The notes below the pieces were generated by a model that was not told the origin of the DNA, searched no databases, and saw only the letters and a program-made list of their open reading frames with translations. Of a stretch of 64,000 nt of DNA, positions 51,532 through 61,154 are shown piece by piece. Within the stretch, counting starts at the first letter, position 1, and every line of letters begins with the position of its first letter. The position numbers and the translations under genes were made by a program. This stretch comes from Paraburkholderia caballeronis (GTDB lineage: Bacteria; Pseudomonadota; Gammaproteobacteria; Burkholderiales; Burkholderiaceae): contig NZ_FNSR01000001.1 of assembly GCF_900104845.1 (NCBI RefSeq), positions 1,922,001 through 1,986,000 on the forward strand, given 5' to 3'.

Positions 51532-52575
51532 ATGGCGACGATCAAGGACGTGGCTGCGGTGGCGGGGGTGTCGTTCACCACGGTGTCGCATGTCGTGAAC
51601 AATTCGCGGCCGGTATCGGCCGACGTGCGGGCGAAGGTCGAACTGGCGATCCGCGAGCTGAACTACGTGCCGTCGGCGGTCGCGCGCTCGCTGAAGGCGC
51701 GCTCGACGGCGACGGTCGGCTTGCTGGTGCCGAACGGCACGAATCCGTATTTCGCGGAACTGGCGCGCGGCGTCGAGGACGCGTGCGCGGCGAAGGGTTA
51801 CTGCGTGTTCTTCTGCAATTCGGACGACGATCCGGGCAAGCAGCAGAGTTACCTGCGGGTGCTGCGCGAGAAGCGGATCGACGGCCTCATCGTCGCGTCG
51901 GCCGGCGACGACGCGGTGCTCGCGCGGGCGCTGTCGGACGCGAGCGAGCCGATCGTGGTCGTCGATCGCAACATCGAGGGCCTGAACGCGGACCTCGTGC
52001 AGATCGATCACGAGCGCGGCGCGTGGCTTGCTACCCGCCATTTGCTGAAGCTCGGGCACGTGCGGATCGGCTGCATCACCGGGCCGGTGACGACGGCGGT
52101 CAGCGCGATGCGCGTGCACGGTTTCCTGCGGGCGCTCGCGCAGCGCGGGATCGAGATCGCGGAAGGGGCGATCGTCGAGAGCGACTTCACCGGCGCGGGC
52201 GGCTACCAGGCCGCGCAGCGGCTGTTCGACACGGTGCGGCCGACCGGGATCTTCGCGGGCAACGACATGATGGGCATCGGCGCGCTGCGCGCGGCGGCCG
52301 AGCGCGGGATCGCGGTGCCGACCGACTGCTCGATCATCGGCTTCGACGACATCGAACTCGGGCATTACACCTATCCGTCGCTGTCGACGGTCGGCCGTTC
52401 GGTGCGCGCGCTCGGCGAGATGGCCGCGCACACGCTGATCGAACGGATTTCCGGCATCGCGAAGGCGGCCGGCACGCCGATGCGCCGCCGCGTGGTCGCG
52501 CCGCGGCTGCTCGCGCGCGAATCGACCGGGCCGTGGAGCGGCGCGGCCGGGGAAACGTCGCTCGCCGCGGCGTAA
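51532..52575 (+). CDS. rbsR: LacI-family regulator of the ribose-type operon (RbsR-like)
   Basis: A 347-residue regulator. The HTH MATIKDVAAVAGVSFTTVSHVVNNSRPV is canonical LacI, and the hinge/effector domain starts STATVGLLVPNGTNPYFAE. The C-terminal part carries IIGFDDIELGHYTYPSLSTV. ACAGGGA precedes the ATG. Being inside the operon fits self-control through a site before rbsB. RbsR name is by synteny and similarity. Confidence 0.88.
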   Translation: MATIKDVAAVAGVSFTTVSHVVNNSRPVSADVRAKVELAIRELNYVPSAVARSLKARSTATVGLLVPNGTNPYFAELARGVEDACAAKGYCVFFCNSDDDPGKQQSYLRVLREKRIDGLIVASAGDDAVLARALSDASEPIVVVDRNIEGLNADLVQIDHERGAWLATRHLLKLGHVRIGCITGPVTTAVSAMRVHGFLRALAQRGIEIAEGAIVESDFTGAGGYQAAQRLFDTVRPTGIFAGNDMMGIGALRAAAERGIAVPTDCSIIGFDDIELGHYTYPSLSTVGRSVRALGEMAAHTLIERISGIAKAAGTPMRRRVVAPRLLARESTGPWSGAAGETSLAAA

Positions 52576-52636
52576 CCCCGGCGGCGTGCCGCGCGGGCGA
52601 GACGACCCGGCGGCGGAGTTTCTGCGAGGAGCGGAC

Positions 52637-53608
52637 ATGGCGGCGACAGACGAAGCAGGTCCGGAAGTGGCGGACGTTGACGAAACGGCGCTCGGCGCGC
52701 GCCTCGGCCGGGTCGCGGTGGTCGGCAGCCTGAACATGGATCTCGTCGCGCGGGCGCCGCGCCTGCCGCGCCCCGGCGAGACGCTCGCCGGGCACGCGTT
52801 CGCGCAGGTCGCGGGCGGCAAGGGCGGCAACCAGGCGGTCGCCGCCGCGCGGCTCGGCGCGGACGTCGCGATGATCGGCTGCGTCGGCGCGGACCCGAAC
52901 GGCGAGCTGCTGCGCGCGGGCCTCGTCGCGGAGCGGATCGACTGCGCGGCGCTGGAAACCGCCGCGCATGCGTCCACCGGCGTCGCGCTGATCGTCGTGG
53001 ACGACGCCAGCCAGAACGCGATCGTGATCGTCGCGGGCAGCAACGGCGAAGTGACGCCCGCGACGATCGCGCGGCACGAGGCGGCGCTCGCGCGCGCCGA
53101 CGTGGTGGTCTGCCAGCTTGAGACGCCGCCCGACGCGGTGCGCGCGGCGCTCGCGACCGCGCGCCGGCTCGGCAAGACGACGATCCTGAACCCCGCGCCG
53201 GCGACCGGGCCGCTGCCCGACGACTGGCTGCCGCTGGTGGACTGGCTGGTGCCGAACGAACTGGAGGCGGCCGCGCTGACCGGGTTGCAGGTGACCGTGC
53301 CGGGCGAGGCCGCGCAGGCGGCCGTTGCGCTGCGCGGCGCGGGAGCGAACAACGTGCTCGTGACGCTCGGCGCGCAGGGCGTCTGCGTGCTGATCGGCGA
53401 CGCGCCGGCCGAGCACTGGCCGGCCCCGCGCGTCGCGGCTGTCGATACGACCGCGGCCGGCGACACCTTTATCGGCGGTTTCGCCGCGCGGATCGCGGCC
53501 GGCGTCGAGCCGCGCGACGCGATCCGCTTCGCGCAGCGCGCAGCGGCGCTGTCGGTCACGCGCGCGGGCGCGCAGCCGTCGATTCCGACGCTCGACGAAC
53601 TCGCGTGA
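52637..53608 (+). CDS. rbsK: Ribokinase
   Basis: A 323-residue PfkB-family kinase that phosphorylates ribose (or a related sugar) to enter central metabolism. VAVVGSLNMDLV and LPRPGETLAGHAFAQVAGGKGGNQAVAAARLG are the ribokinase signature, and the catalytic Asp is in VDTTAAGDTFIGGFA. The N-terminal tail of 30 residues is longer than usual. ATG 52637 follows GAGGA; the frame begins at 52586 without a ribosome site. Last gene of the rbs cluster. Confidence 0.88.
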   Translation: MAATDEAGPEVADVDETALGARLGRVAVVGSLNMDLVARAPRLPRPGETLAGHAFAQVAGGKGGNQAVAAARLGADVAMIGCVGADPNGELLRAGLVAERIDCAALETAAHASTGVALIVVDDASQNAIVIVAGSNGEVTPATIARHEAALARADVVVCQLETPPDAVRAALATARRLGKTTILNPAPATGPLPDDWLPLVDWLVPNELEAAALTGLQVTVPGEAAQAAVALRGAGANNVLVTLGAQGVCVLIGDAPAEHWPAPRVAAVDTTAAGDTFIGGFAARIAAGVEPRDAIRFAQRAAALSVTRAGAQPSIPTLDELA

Positions 53609-53872
53609 CGGCGTTTTTTCCGCACTTCTTCCCGCTGCTTTCCGCCGCTTCCCGCTGCTTCCCCCGCAATATTCTTTTTGCATCTTTTTTTGCCTGCGAC
53701 TAGATAGTTTCCCTACGGATGCGCCTGTCAAGGCGATAGAAAGCGTTGCCGTAAACGTATTCAGGACGTCGGACGCTGCGCGGGACCGGCGCCTGGCGGC
53801 GGACTCGCTGCGCGTTCGCTGTCACGACAACAAGCCGACCAGGCCAACAGGCACTACGTGGTGGGGACGACG

Positions 53873-55723
53873 ATGAACAAGGGCATCACGATCAAGGCGC
53901 GGATCGGGTTGGCGATGGCGTTTCTGGCCGCGCTGGTCGTCGCGATCAGCGTGCTCGGCCTGCTGGGCCTCACGCGCTCGAACAACGCGAACCGCGACAC
54001 CTTCACCGAGCGGATGCCGGCCGCGATCGCGGTCGCGTCGGCGGAGCTGTATGCGTCGCGCGAGCGGCTCGTGCTCGACCGCGCGGCGTTCCTGATCGGC
54101 ACGCCGGAAGTCGACGCGACGCTCGCCCGCGCGCGGATGATGCGCGGGATCTCGGACGACTGGTGGAAGAAGTTCCTCGACCTGCCGCGCAGCGCGGAGG
54201 GCGACCGGCTCGCGCAGACGGTGTCGGCGCGACGCGACGCGCTGCATGCGGCGGCGGATGCGTTCGCGGCGACCGTCAAGGCCGGCGACACCGCGAGCGT
54301 CGTGCCGGGCGCGAGGGCGCTGCAGGCGGCATACGACGGGCTCTCGAAGGCCGACGAGGAACTGAACCGCTATCAGACCGCGCACGCGCAGACCAGCTTC
54401 GACGACGCGCAGGCCGCGTTCTCGCAGTTGCGCATCGCATGCATCGCCGCGATGGTCGCGGGCATCGCCGGGGCGGCGCTGTCGTTCGTGTGGCTGCGCC
54501 GCGCGATCGCGCGGCCGCTCGCGGACGCGCTCGGCCACTTCGACGCGATCGCGGCGGGCGACCTGCGGCGGCCGGTCGTCGTGCACGCGCGCGACGAGAT
54601 GGGCGAACTGCTCGCCGGCATCGCGAAGATGCAGCGCAGCCTGATCGACACCGTGCGCGCGGTGCGCTCGGGCAGCGAGTCGATCGCGACCGCGACGCGC
54701 GAGATTTCGGCGGGCAACCTCGACCTGTCGTCGCGCACCGAACAGCAGGCGTCGGCGTTGCAGCACACCGCGTCGAGCATGGATGAACTGACCGGCACGG
54801 TGAAGCAGAACGCCGACAACGCGCGCCAGGCGAGCGGGCTCGCGGCGACCGCGTCGGAGATCGCGAACCGCGGCAGCGCGGTCGTCGACCAGGTGGTCGG
54901 CACGATGGGCGACATCAACGACAGCTCCGCGAAGATCGCGGACATCATCACGATCATCGAGGGCATCGCGTTCCAGACCAACATCCTCGCGCTGAACGCG
55001 GCCGTCGAGGCGGCGCGCGCGGGCGAGGAGGGGCGCGGCTTCGCGGTGGTCGCGGGCGAGGTGCGCGGCCTCGCGCAGCGGTCGTCGGCGGCCGCGAAGG
55101 AGATCAAGGCGCTGATCGACGCGTCGGTCGAGCGGGTGCAGGCCGGCTCCGCGCTCGTCGACGAGGCGGGCCGCACGATGGGCGAGATCATCGGCGCGGT
55201 GCGGCGCGTGACCGACATCATGGGCGAGATCGCGGCGGCGTCCGGCGAGCAGGCGCGCGGGATCGACGACGTCGCGCGCGCGGTCGCGCAGATGGACGAG
55301 GTCACGCAGCAGAACGCGGCGCTGGTCGAGCAGGCGGCCGCCGCCGCGCAGTCGCTGGAGGACCAGGCGGGCCGGCTGCGCGAGGCGGTTGCGGTGTTTC
55401 GGGTCGATGACGGTGCGCAGGGGACGGTGGTCAGCGGCGCGCATGAGGTGGGTCGGCCTGCCGCGCGGGCTGTCGTTGCCGGCGCGGCGGCAACGGGCGC
55501 GGGGACGGCCGGCGCGGTGTCGCAGCGCGCGGCTGCGACCGCTTCGGCCTCGGCCATCTCGGCCACCTCGGCTGCCTCGGTCATATCCGCCCGTCCGGCT
55601 GCTGCCGTTCGCGACCGCTCACCGGCCCCGGCGCGGGCGGCACCGAAACCGCGTCGCCCCGCGCCGGCGCTCGCCGCGGCTCCCGTCGCGGCGAGCGCCG
55701 ATCACGACTGGGAAACCTTCTGA
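53873..55723 (+). CDS. Methyl-accepting chemotaxis protein with C-terminal CheR/CheB-docking pentapeptide
   Basis: A 616-residue chemoreceptor. A first helix ([20 protein letters not shown], about 14-33) and a second (about 189-211) enclose a periplasmic sensing domain of about 155 residues, helical, of the four-helix (Tar-like) type. A HAMP domain follows, then a signalling hairpin with [35 protein letters not shown] low-complexity Ala/Pro linker leads to the C-terminal pentapeptide DWETF, a docking site for CheR/CheB. ATG 53873 is preferred to the GTG 15 bases earlier. Ligand unknown. Confidence 0.92.
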   Translation: MNKGITIKARIGLAMAFLAALVVAISVLGLLGLTRSNNANRDTFTERMPAAIAVASAELYASRERLVLDRAAFLIGTPEVDATLARARMMRGISDDWWKKFLDLPRSAEGDRLAQTVSARRDALHAAADAFAATVKAGDTASVVPGARALQAAYDGLSKADEELNRYQTAHAQTSFDDAQAAFSQLRIACIAAMVAGIAGAALSFVWLRRAIARPLADALGHFDAIAAGDLRRPVVVHARDEMGELLAGIAKMQRSLIDTVRAVRSGSESIATATREISAGNLDLSSRTEQQASALQHTASSMDELTGTVKQNADNARQASGLAATASEIANRGSAVVDQVVGTMGDINDSSAKIADIITIIEGIAFQTNILALNAAVEAARAGEEGRGFAVVAGEVRGLAQRSSAAAKEIKALIDASVERVQAGSALVDEAGRTMGEIIGAVRRVTDIMGEIAAASGEQARGIDDVARAVAQMDEVTQQNAALVEQAAAAAQSLEDQAGRLREAVAVFRVDDGAQGTVVSGAHEVGRPAARAVVAGAAATGAGTAGAVSQRAAATASASAISATSAASVISARPAAAVRDRSPAPARAAPKPRRPAPALAAAPVAASADHDWETF

Positions 55724-56039
55724 GCCGCAGCAGCTGCGGACGCCGCCGTCCTGGATGATGGACAGAACCGCCGCAGCGGCAGCCGCGGCGGTTTTTTTAT
55801 GCGCTTCGGTGACCCGACGCACGCTGCCGCACGAAGGTTCCGGTACATTGTCGGGCGCGGCGTCGTCGCGGGGCGATGCCTGCCGATGCGGCGATCCGCG
55901 CGCGGTACACTGCGCGTTGACCGGACGCAGGCGTCGCGCGGGGCCGGCCGCGCTGCCGCGTCACGCACCCAGGGGTAGCGTCCGGACCGGCGCGCAACGT
56001 CGCGCCGGCCGCGGCGCCGTACAACAAAAGGACTCGGAT
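55724..56039. other. Intergenic region before the hydratase gene
   Basis: 316 bp with the terminator at 55766-55798. After it I see no supported gene; the promoter of the next gene should be here but is not evident. Confidence 0.4.
55766..55798 (+). terminator. Rho-independent terminator after the chemoreceptor gene
   Basis: Nine-base arms (55766-55774, 55785-55793) with a GC-rich loop, then six or more Ts. Confidence 0.85.
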
Positions 56040-56801
56040 ATGACGCATGACGATCTCGCGCAACGCCTCGTGAATGCGCGCCGCCGGCATCACCTGATCG
56101 AATCGGTCGCGCCGGAGCGCCTGCCGCCCGACGCCGCGACCGCGTATGCGATCCAGCAGGCGGTGATTGCCGGGCTCGGCACGACGACCGGCGGCTGGAA
56201 GATCGGCGCGCGCACGCCGGGCGGCGAAGTGTCCGGCGCGCCGATTCCCGCGCCGCTCGTCCAGGCGTCGCCGGCGCGCGTCGAGCGGCATGCGTTCTTT
56301 CGCGTGCTCGTCGAACTGGAGATCGCGTTTCGTTTCGCCGCGCCGATCGCGCCGCGCGCGGACGCCTATGCGCGCGACGAAGTGCTCGCGCAGGTCGGCC
56401 AGATCCTGCCGGCGATCGAGATCGTCGACAGCCGCTTCGCCGAATGGCCGAACGTCGCGCCGCTTGCGCAGCTCGCCGACGCGCAGAACAACGGCGCGCT
56501 CGTGACCGGTCACGCGCTGCCTTATGCGACGCTCGCGCGTTCGCTCGACTTCGTCGCCCCCGAACTCGAACTGTCGTTCGACGGCGTGTCGCTCGTGCCG
56601 GAAGCGACCGGCAACCCGGCCGGCGATCCGCGCGAGTTGCTCGTCTGGTTCGTCAACCATTGCGCGGCGATGGGCATCACGATCGAGCCGGGCTGGACCG
56701 TGACGACCGGCTCGTATGTCGGCGCGCACCGGATCGACGGCCCCGGGCTCCTGCATGGACACGTCGACGGCCTCGGCGAAGTCGAAGTCCAGTTCGTCTG
56801 A
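56040..56801 (+). CDS. 2-keto-4-pentenoate hydratase family protein
   Basis: A 253-residue enzyme of the FAH/MhpD-HpaH group, which adds water to 2-hydroxydienoates in aromatic ring meta-cleavage. Blocks AYAIQQAVIAGLGTTTGGWKIGA, VELEIAFRFAAPIAPRADAYARDEV and AIEIVDSRFAEWPNVAPLAQLADAQNN carry the metal-binding acidic residues; NNGALVTG and PAGDPRELLVWFVNHCAAMGI follow. AAAGGA before ATG 56040. No other meta-cleavage genes adjoin, so the physiological pathway is unknown. Confidence 0.82.
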   Translation: MTHDDLAQRLVNARRRHHLIESVAPERLPPDAATAYAIQQAVIAGLGTTTGGWKIGARTPGGEVSGAPIPAPLVQASPARVERHAFFRVLVELEIAFRFAAPIAPRADAYARDEVLAQVGQILPAIEIVDSRFAEWPNVAPLAQLADAQNNGALVTGHALPYATLARSLDFVAPELELSFDGVSLVPEATGNPAGDPRELLVWFVNHCAAMGITIEPGWTVTTGSYVGAHRIDGPGLLHGHVDGLGEVEVQFV

Positions 56802-57608
56802 TCGCTTCGCGGTGCGCGCGTCGCAGCCCGGCGCGCGCCGCTTCTTCTGTTCATTGCTTCGTCCCGCTTCTTCGTCCTCCCTCTTCGTTCCGCTTCTTCG
56901 TTCCGCTGCTTCGTCCCGCTTCTTCGTTCCACTTCCTCGCGCCACTTTCCGTTTGTTCCGCCCGCCGGCCAGCAGACGTCACTCAACGGGCGCATTGTTT
57001 CTGTCTCCGATCCAGTTCGACGCACGTTGCGCGTTCACGCAGCGCGTGCGCATGAATGCTTCGTGCGTGACTCAATGCGTGCGTCATGTTCGCTTCACGT
57101 TCGTATTCGCATCGGCGTGACACGCGTTTCGCGTTCGGGGCGCCCAGCGCATCGGCATAAAGCCACTACTCGCGAAAGGGAGTAACGCACCGCGTGCGGC
57201 GTCGACGTGCGCGTGCGCGGCAGCCCACCGACGCGCGTACATACGACGCGTAAGAAAGAAAAAATGTTGGTACGCAACGACAGCATCGAACAAAAAACAT
57301 TTCGTTCGCCGAGCGTCGTTACGCGACGCCGATAGATGTTTCGGCGTCCGGCAAAGACGCGCGGCGCGTGCCGCAGCGTCGGAAACCGCTGCGATGTGGG
57401 CGGCCCGGTCTGAAAATTGCACAGCGGCGAAGCGGTGCCTGGTGAGGTCGTGTCGGACATCGTTCGGATAGGGGTTTTGACGGTCCGGGTCCGGCGCGAA
57501 TTTGCAGTGAAAAAAAATTTGAAAAGGTTTAGGATGAATTCGAGCGATGTCGTTTCCCGATAGCGCGCCGCGCACGACATCGGTCGCAGACTTCGGCGAG
57601 GAGGTAGC
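56802..57608. other. Long leader upstream of prkA
   Basis: 807 bp. It begins with a 13-base tandem repeat (56864-56941), then has no supported gene (open frames are spurious). The final 130 bases are AT-richer: TTGACG (57477-57482) might be a -35, and an A-rich stretch (57509-57530) precedes the strong ribosome-binding site of prkA. No clear sigma-54 element found. Confidence 0.45.
56864..56941. repeat. Tandem 13-bp repeat
   Basis: Six units of 13 bases, consensus CCGCTTCTTCGTT, with single-base changes; CTTCGT at the core of most. It lies 63 bases after the hydratase stop. Confidence 0.85.
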
Positions 57609-59531
57609 ATGGATATCTACAGCAGCTTCGCGACCCGCTTCGAAAAAACGCGAGAGGAGGAGTTCTCGCTTGAGGAGTATCTCGCGCTCTGCAAGGAAAA
57701 TCCCAGTGCGTATGCCACGGCGGGCGAACGCATGCTGACGGCGATCGGCGAACCCGAACAGATCGATACACGTAACGATCCGCGCCTGTCGCGCATCTTT
57801 GCGAACAAGGTCATCAAGGTTTATCCCGCATTCCGCGAGTTCTACGGCATGGAGGACGTGATCGAGCAGGTGGTCTCGTACTTCAGGCACGCGGCGCAAG
57901 GACTCGAAGAGAAGAAGCAGATCCTGTATCTGCTCGGCCCGGTCGGCGGCGGCAAGTCGTCGATCGCCGAGCGTCTCAAGCAGTTGATGGAACGGGTGCC
58001 GTTCTACTCGATCAAAGGCTCGCCGGTGAACGAGTCGCCGCTCGGCCTCTTCGACTACGACGAGGATGGTCCGATCCTCGAAGAGCAATACGGCATTCCA
58101 CGCCGCTACCTGAAGAGCATCCTGAGCCCGTGGGCGGTCAAGCGCCTGCACGAATACAACGGTGACATCCGCAAGTTCCGCGTGGTGCGCCGTTATCCGT
58201 CGATCCTGCGGCAGATCGGCATCGCGAAGACCGAGCCGGGCGACGAAAACAACCAGGATATTTCGTCGCTCGTCGGCAAGGTCGATATCCGCAAGCTCGA
58301 ACAGTACGCGCAGGACGATGCGGACGCGTACAGCTACTCGGGCGGCCTGTGCCTCGCGAACCAGGGCCTGCTCGAATTCGTCGAAATGTTCAAGGCGCCG
58401 ATCAAGGTGCTGCACCCGCTGCTGACCGCGACGCAGGAAGGCAATTTCAAGGGCACCGAAGGATTTGGCGCGATCCCGTTCTCGGGCATCATCCTCGCGC
58501 ACTCGAACGAGTCCGAATGGAAGGCGTTCCGCAACAACCGGAACAACGAAGCGTTGCTCGACCGGATCTTCGTCGTGAAGGTGCCGTATTGCCTGCGCTA
58601 CTCGGAAGAGATGAAGATCTACGAGAAGCTGCTGCGCAACTCGTCGCTCGCCGACGCGGTGTGCGCGCCCGGCACGCTGAAGATGATGTCGCAGTTCTCG
58701 GTGTTGACGCGCCTTGCGGAACCCGAAAACTCCAGCCTGTTTTCGAAGATGCAGGTCTACGACGGCGAGAACCTGAAGGATACCGATCCGAAGGCGAAGT
58801 CGTATCAGGAGTATCGCGACTTCGCGGGCGTGGACGAAGGGATGACCGGCGTCTCGACGCGCTTCGCGTTCAAGATCCTGTCGCGCGTGTTCAACTTCGA
58901 CTCGACCGAGGTGGCGGCGAACCCCGTGCACCTGATGTACGTGCTCGAACAGCAGATCGAGCGCGAACAGTTCCCGCCGGAAACCGAGCAGAAGTATCTG
59001 TCGTTCGTGAAGGACGTGCTCGCGTCGCGTTACGCGGAGTTCATCGGCAAGGAGATTCAGACCGCTTACCTCGAATCGTATTCGGAGTATGGGCAGAACA
59101 TCTTCGACCGCTACGTCACGTACGCGGACTTCTGGATCCAGGATCAGGAGTTCCGCGACCACGACACCGGCGAGAGCTTCGACCGCGCGGCGCTCAACGC
59201 GGAGCTGGAGAAGATCGAGAAGCCCGCCGGCATCAGCAATCCGAAGGACTTCCGCAACGAGATCGTCAACTTCGTGCTGCGCGCGCGCGCGTCGAACGCC
59301 GGCAAGAACCCCGCGTGGATCAGCTACGAGAAGCTGCGCGTGGTGATCGAGAAGAAGATGTTCTCGAACACGGAAGAACTTCTGCCGGTGATCTCGTTCA
59401 ATGCGAAAGGATCGGCGGAAGAGCAGCGCAAGCACGAGGACTTCGTGAACCGGATGGTCGCGAAGGGTTATACGCCGAAGCAGGTGCGGTTGCTGTGCGA
59501 CTGGTATCTGCGCGTGCGCAAGTCGTCATGA
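57609..59531 (+). CDS. prkA: PrkA serine protein kinase (AAA+)
   Basis: A 640-residue AAA+ protein with the PrkA N-terminal domain. Walker A is LLGPVGGGKSSIAERLK (about 109-125, G110-S117), and the Walker B-like region lies near GPILEEQYG. The C-terminal PrkA kinase domain includes LLDRIFVVKVPYCLRYSEEMKIYEKLL and VFNFDSTEVAANPVHLMYVLEQQIE. In E. coli the ortholog YeaG works with YeaH in stress and nitrogen starvation. GAGGAGGTAGC precedes ATG 57609. First gene of prkA-yeaH-spoVR. Confidence 0.93.
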   Translation: MDIYSSFATRFEKTREEEFSLEEYLALCKENPSAYATAGERMLTAIGEPEQIDTRNDPRLSRIFANKVIKVYPAFREFYGMEDVIEQVVSYFRHAAQGLEEKKQILYLLGPVGGGKSSIAERLKQLMERVPFYSIKGSPVNESPLGLFDYDEDGPILEEQYGIPRRYLKSILSPWAVKRLHEYNGDIRKFRVVRRYPSILRQIGIAKTEPGDENNQDISSLVGKVDIRKLEQYAQDDADAYSYSGGLCLANQGLLEFVEMFKAPIKVLHPLLTATQEGNFKGTEGFGAIPFSGIILAHSNESEWKAFRNNRNNEALLDRIFVVKVPYCLRYSEEMKIYEKLLRNSSLADAVCAPGTLKMMSQFSVLTRLAEPENSSLFSKMQVYDGENLKDTDPKAKSYQEYRDFAGVDEGMTGVSTRFAFKILSRVFNFDSTEVAANPVHLMYVLEQQIEREQFPPETEQKYLSFVKDVLASRYAEFIGKEIQTAYLESYSEYGQNIFDRYVTYADFWIQDQEFRDHDTGESFDRAALNAELEKIEKPAGISNPKDFRNEIVNFVLRARASNAGKNPAWISYEKLRVVIEKKMFSNTEELLPVISFNAKGSAEEQRKHEDFVNRMVAKGYTPKQVRLLCDWYLRVRKSS

Positions 59532-59709
59532 GCGACACCGCCGACACCGACGACGCGGCTTTACCGGCCGCGACCGCCGCCCGCCGGCGGCGTGCGTGGG
59601 CTTCCGGCGGGGCGCGGGCTGCATGGCCATAACGGGGCCGTAAAAGGGTCCTGGAACGGCGTGCATGCCCGGCGTCCCGCCCATTCGAAACTGGAGCGGG
59701 AGACTGGAT

Positions 59710-60978
59710 GTGCTTCATCAAATCATCGACCGCAGGCTGGCAGGCAAGAACAAGAGCATTGCAAACCGCGAACGCTTTCTGCGTCGCGTGAAAAACTACA
59801 TTCGTCACGCCGTTTCGGAGGCGGTGCGTGACCGCAGCATCAAGGACATACAGAACAACCAGAGCATCACGATCCCGCGCAAGGACATCGCGGAGCCGTC
59901 GTTCCGGCACGGCGCCGGCGGCCGGCGCGAGATGGTCCATCCGGGCAACGAGGACTACGTGCGCGGCGACCGCATCCCGCGGCCGCAGGGCGGCGCGGGC
60001 GGCGGCGGCAGCCAGGCGAGCAACGACGGCGAGGGGCAGGACGACTTCGTGTTCGAGCTGTCCCGCGAAGAGTTCATGCAGTATTTCTTCGACGACCTCG
60101 AACTGCCGCGTCTCGTGAAGACGCATCTGCTCGCGGTGCCGACGTGGAAAAGCATCCGCGCCGGCTGGGCGGCCGAAGGCACGCCGAACAACATCGACGT
60201 CGTCAGGTCGCTGCGCAGCGCGCTCGGCCGCCGCATCGCGCTCGGCGCGCCGCTCGTGAACGAGCTTCACGAACTCGAACAGCAACTGGAAACGCTGAAA
60301 GCGGACCCGTCCGACCGGCGCGAGGAAATCCGGGTGCTCGAAGAGGAAATCCACCATCTGCGCGGGCGCATCTGGCGCATTCCGTTCATCGATCCATTCG
60401 ATCTGCGCTACATCAACCGGGTCAAGCAGCCGCAGCCGTCGAGCCAGGCCGTGATGTTCTGCCTGATGGACGTGTCCGGCTCGATGGACGAGCAGCGCAA
60501 GGACCTGTCGAAGCGCTTTTTCATCCTGCTGTACCTGTTCCTGAAGCGCAACTACGAGCGCATCGAGGTGGTGTTCATCCGCCACCACACGCGCGCGGAG
60601 GAAGTCGACGAAGACACGTTCTTCCATTCGACCGAAAGCGGCGGCACGGTCGTGTCGAGCGCGCTGGAACTGATGAAGCAGGTGATCGAGGACCGTTATT
60701 CGCCGACCGACTGGAACATCTACGGCGCGCAGGCGTCGGACGGCGACAACTGGACCGACGATTCTCCCAAGTGCCGGAAGATCCTCGCGGATGACATCCT
60801 GCCGAAGGTGCGCTATTTTGCGTATATTCAGGTGACGCCGGAAGAGCAGAATCTCTGGCTCGAATATGCGCAGCTCGCGCTGTCGCAGCCGCATCTGGCC
60901 ATGAAGAAGGTCGATACGGCGGCCGACATCTATCCGGTGTTTCGCGAACTGTTCGAAAAGCAGGTGGCCACCACATGA
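59710..60978 (+). CDS. yeaH: YeaH/DUF444 family protein with VWA-type domain
   Basis: A 422-residue protein. LHQIIDRRLAGKNKSIANRERF and SITIPRKDIAEPSFRHG are the N-terminal family blocks; a Gly/Ser-rich linker follows. The C-terminal domain begins VMFCLMDVSGSMDEQRKDLSK (MIDAS-like DxSxS) around residue 254. Likely partner of PrkA. GTG 59710 is chosen because the family starts there; an ATG 15 codons upstream gives a non-homologous leader. Its stop overlaps the first possible spoVR start by four bases. Confidence 0.9.
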   Translation: MLHQIIDRRLAGKNKSIANRERFLRRVKNYIRHAVSEAVRDRSIKDIQNNQSITIPRKDIAEPSFRHGAGGRREMVHPGNEDYVRGDRIPRPQGGAGGGGSQASNDGEGQDDFVFELSREEFMQYFFDDLELPRLVKTHLLAVPTWKSIRAGWAAEGTPNNIDVVRSLRSALGRRIALGAPLVNELHELEQQLETLKADPSDRREEIRVLEEEIHHLRGRIWRIPFIDPFDLRYINRVKQPQPSSQAVMFCLMDVSGSMDEQRKDLSKRFFILLYLFLKRNYERIEVVFIRHHTRAEEVDEDTFFHSTESGGTVVSSALELMKQVIEDRYSPTDWNIYGAQASDGDNWTDDSPKCRKILADDILPKVRYFAYIQVTPEEQNLWLEYAQLALSQPHLAMKKVDTAADIYPVFRELFEKQVATT

Positions 60979-61154
60979 CGACAAGGCATCTGCACAACGA
61001 GGCGCGCGGCTATGAGCCGGAGCGCAGCAAGCGCGGCGGGCAGGAGCACGGTCAGGGCGGGGACGATGCGCAACGGCCGGCCGCGGAGGCGGGGGGACAC
61101 GAAGTGGAGCCCGCGCCGCTCAAGTCCGGGTCGCCCGGGCAAAGGGAAGTCCGC

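Noticed and set aside
56802..57608. Sigma-54 promoter or riboswitch upstream of prkA
   Set aside because: No TGGC-N8-TTGC-like pair was found at the right spacing, and no known aptamer pattern is visible.
57084..59435. A 783-codon minus-strand open frame
   Set aside because: It is the antisense shadow of prkA, with composition lacking any domain.
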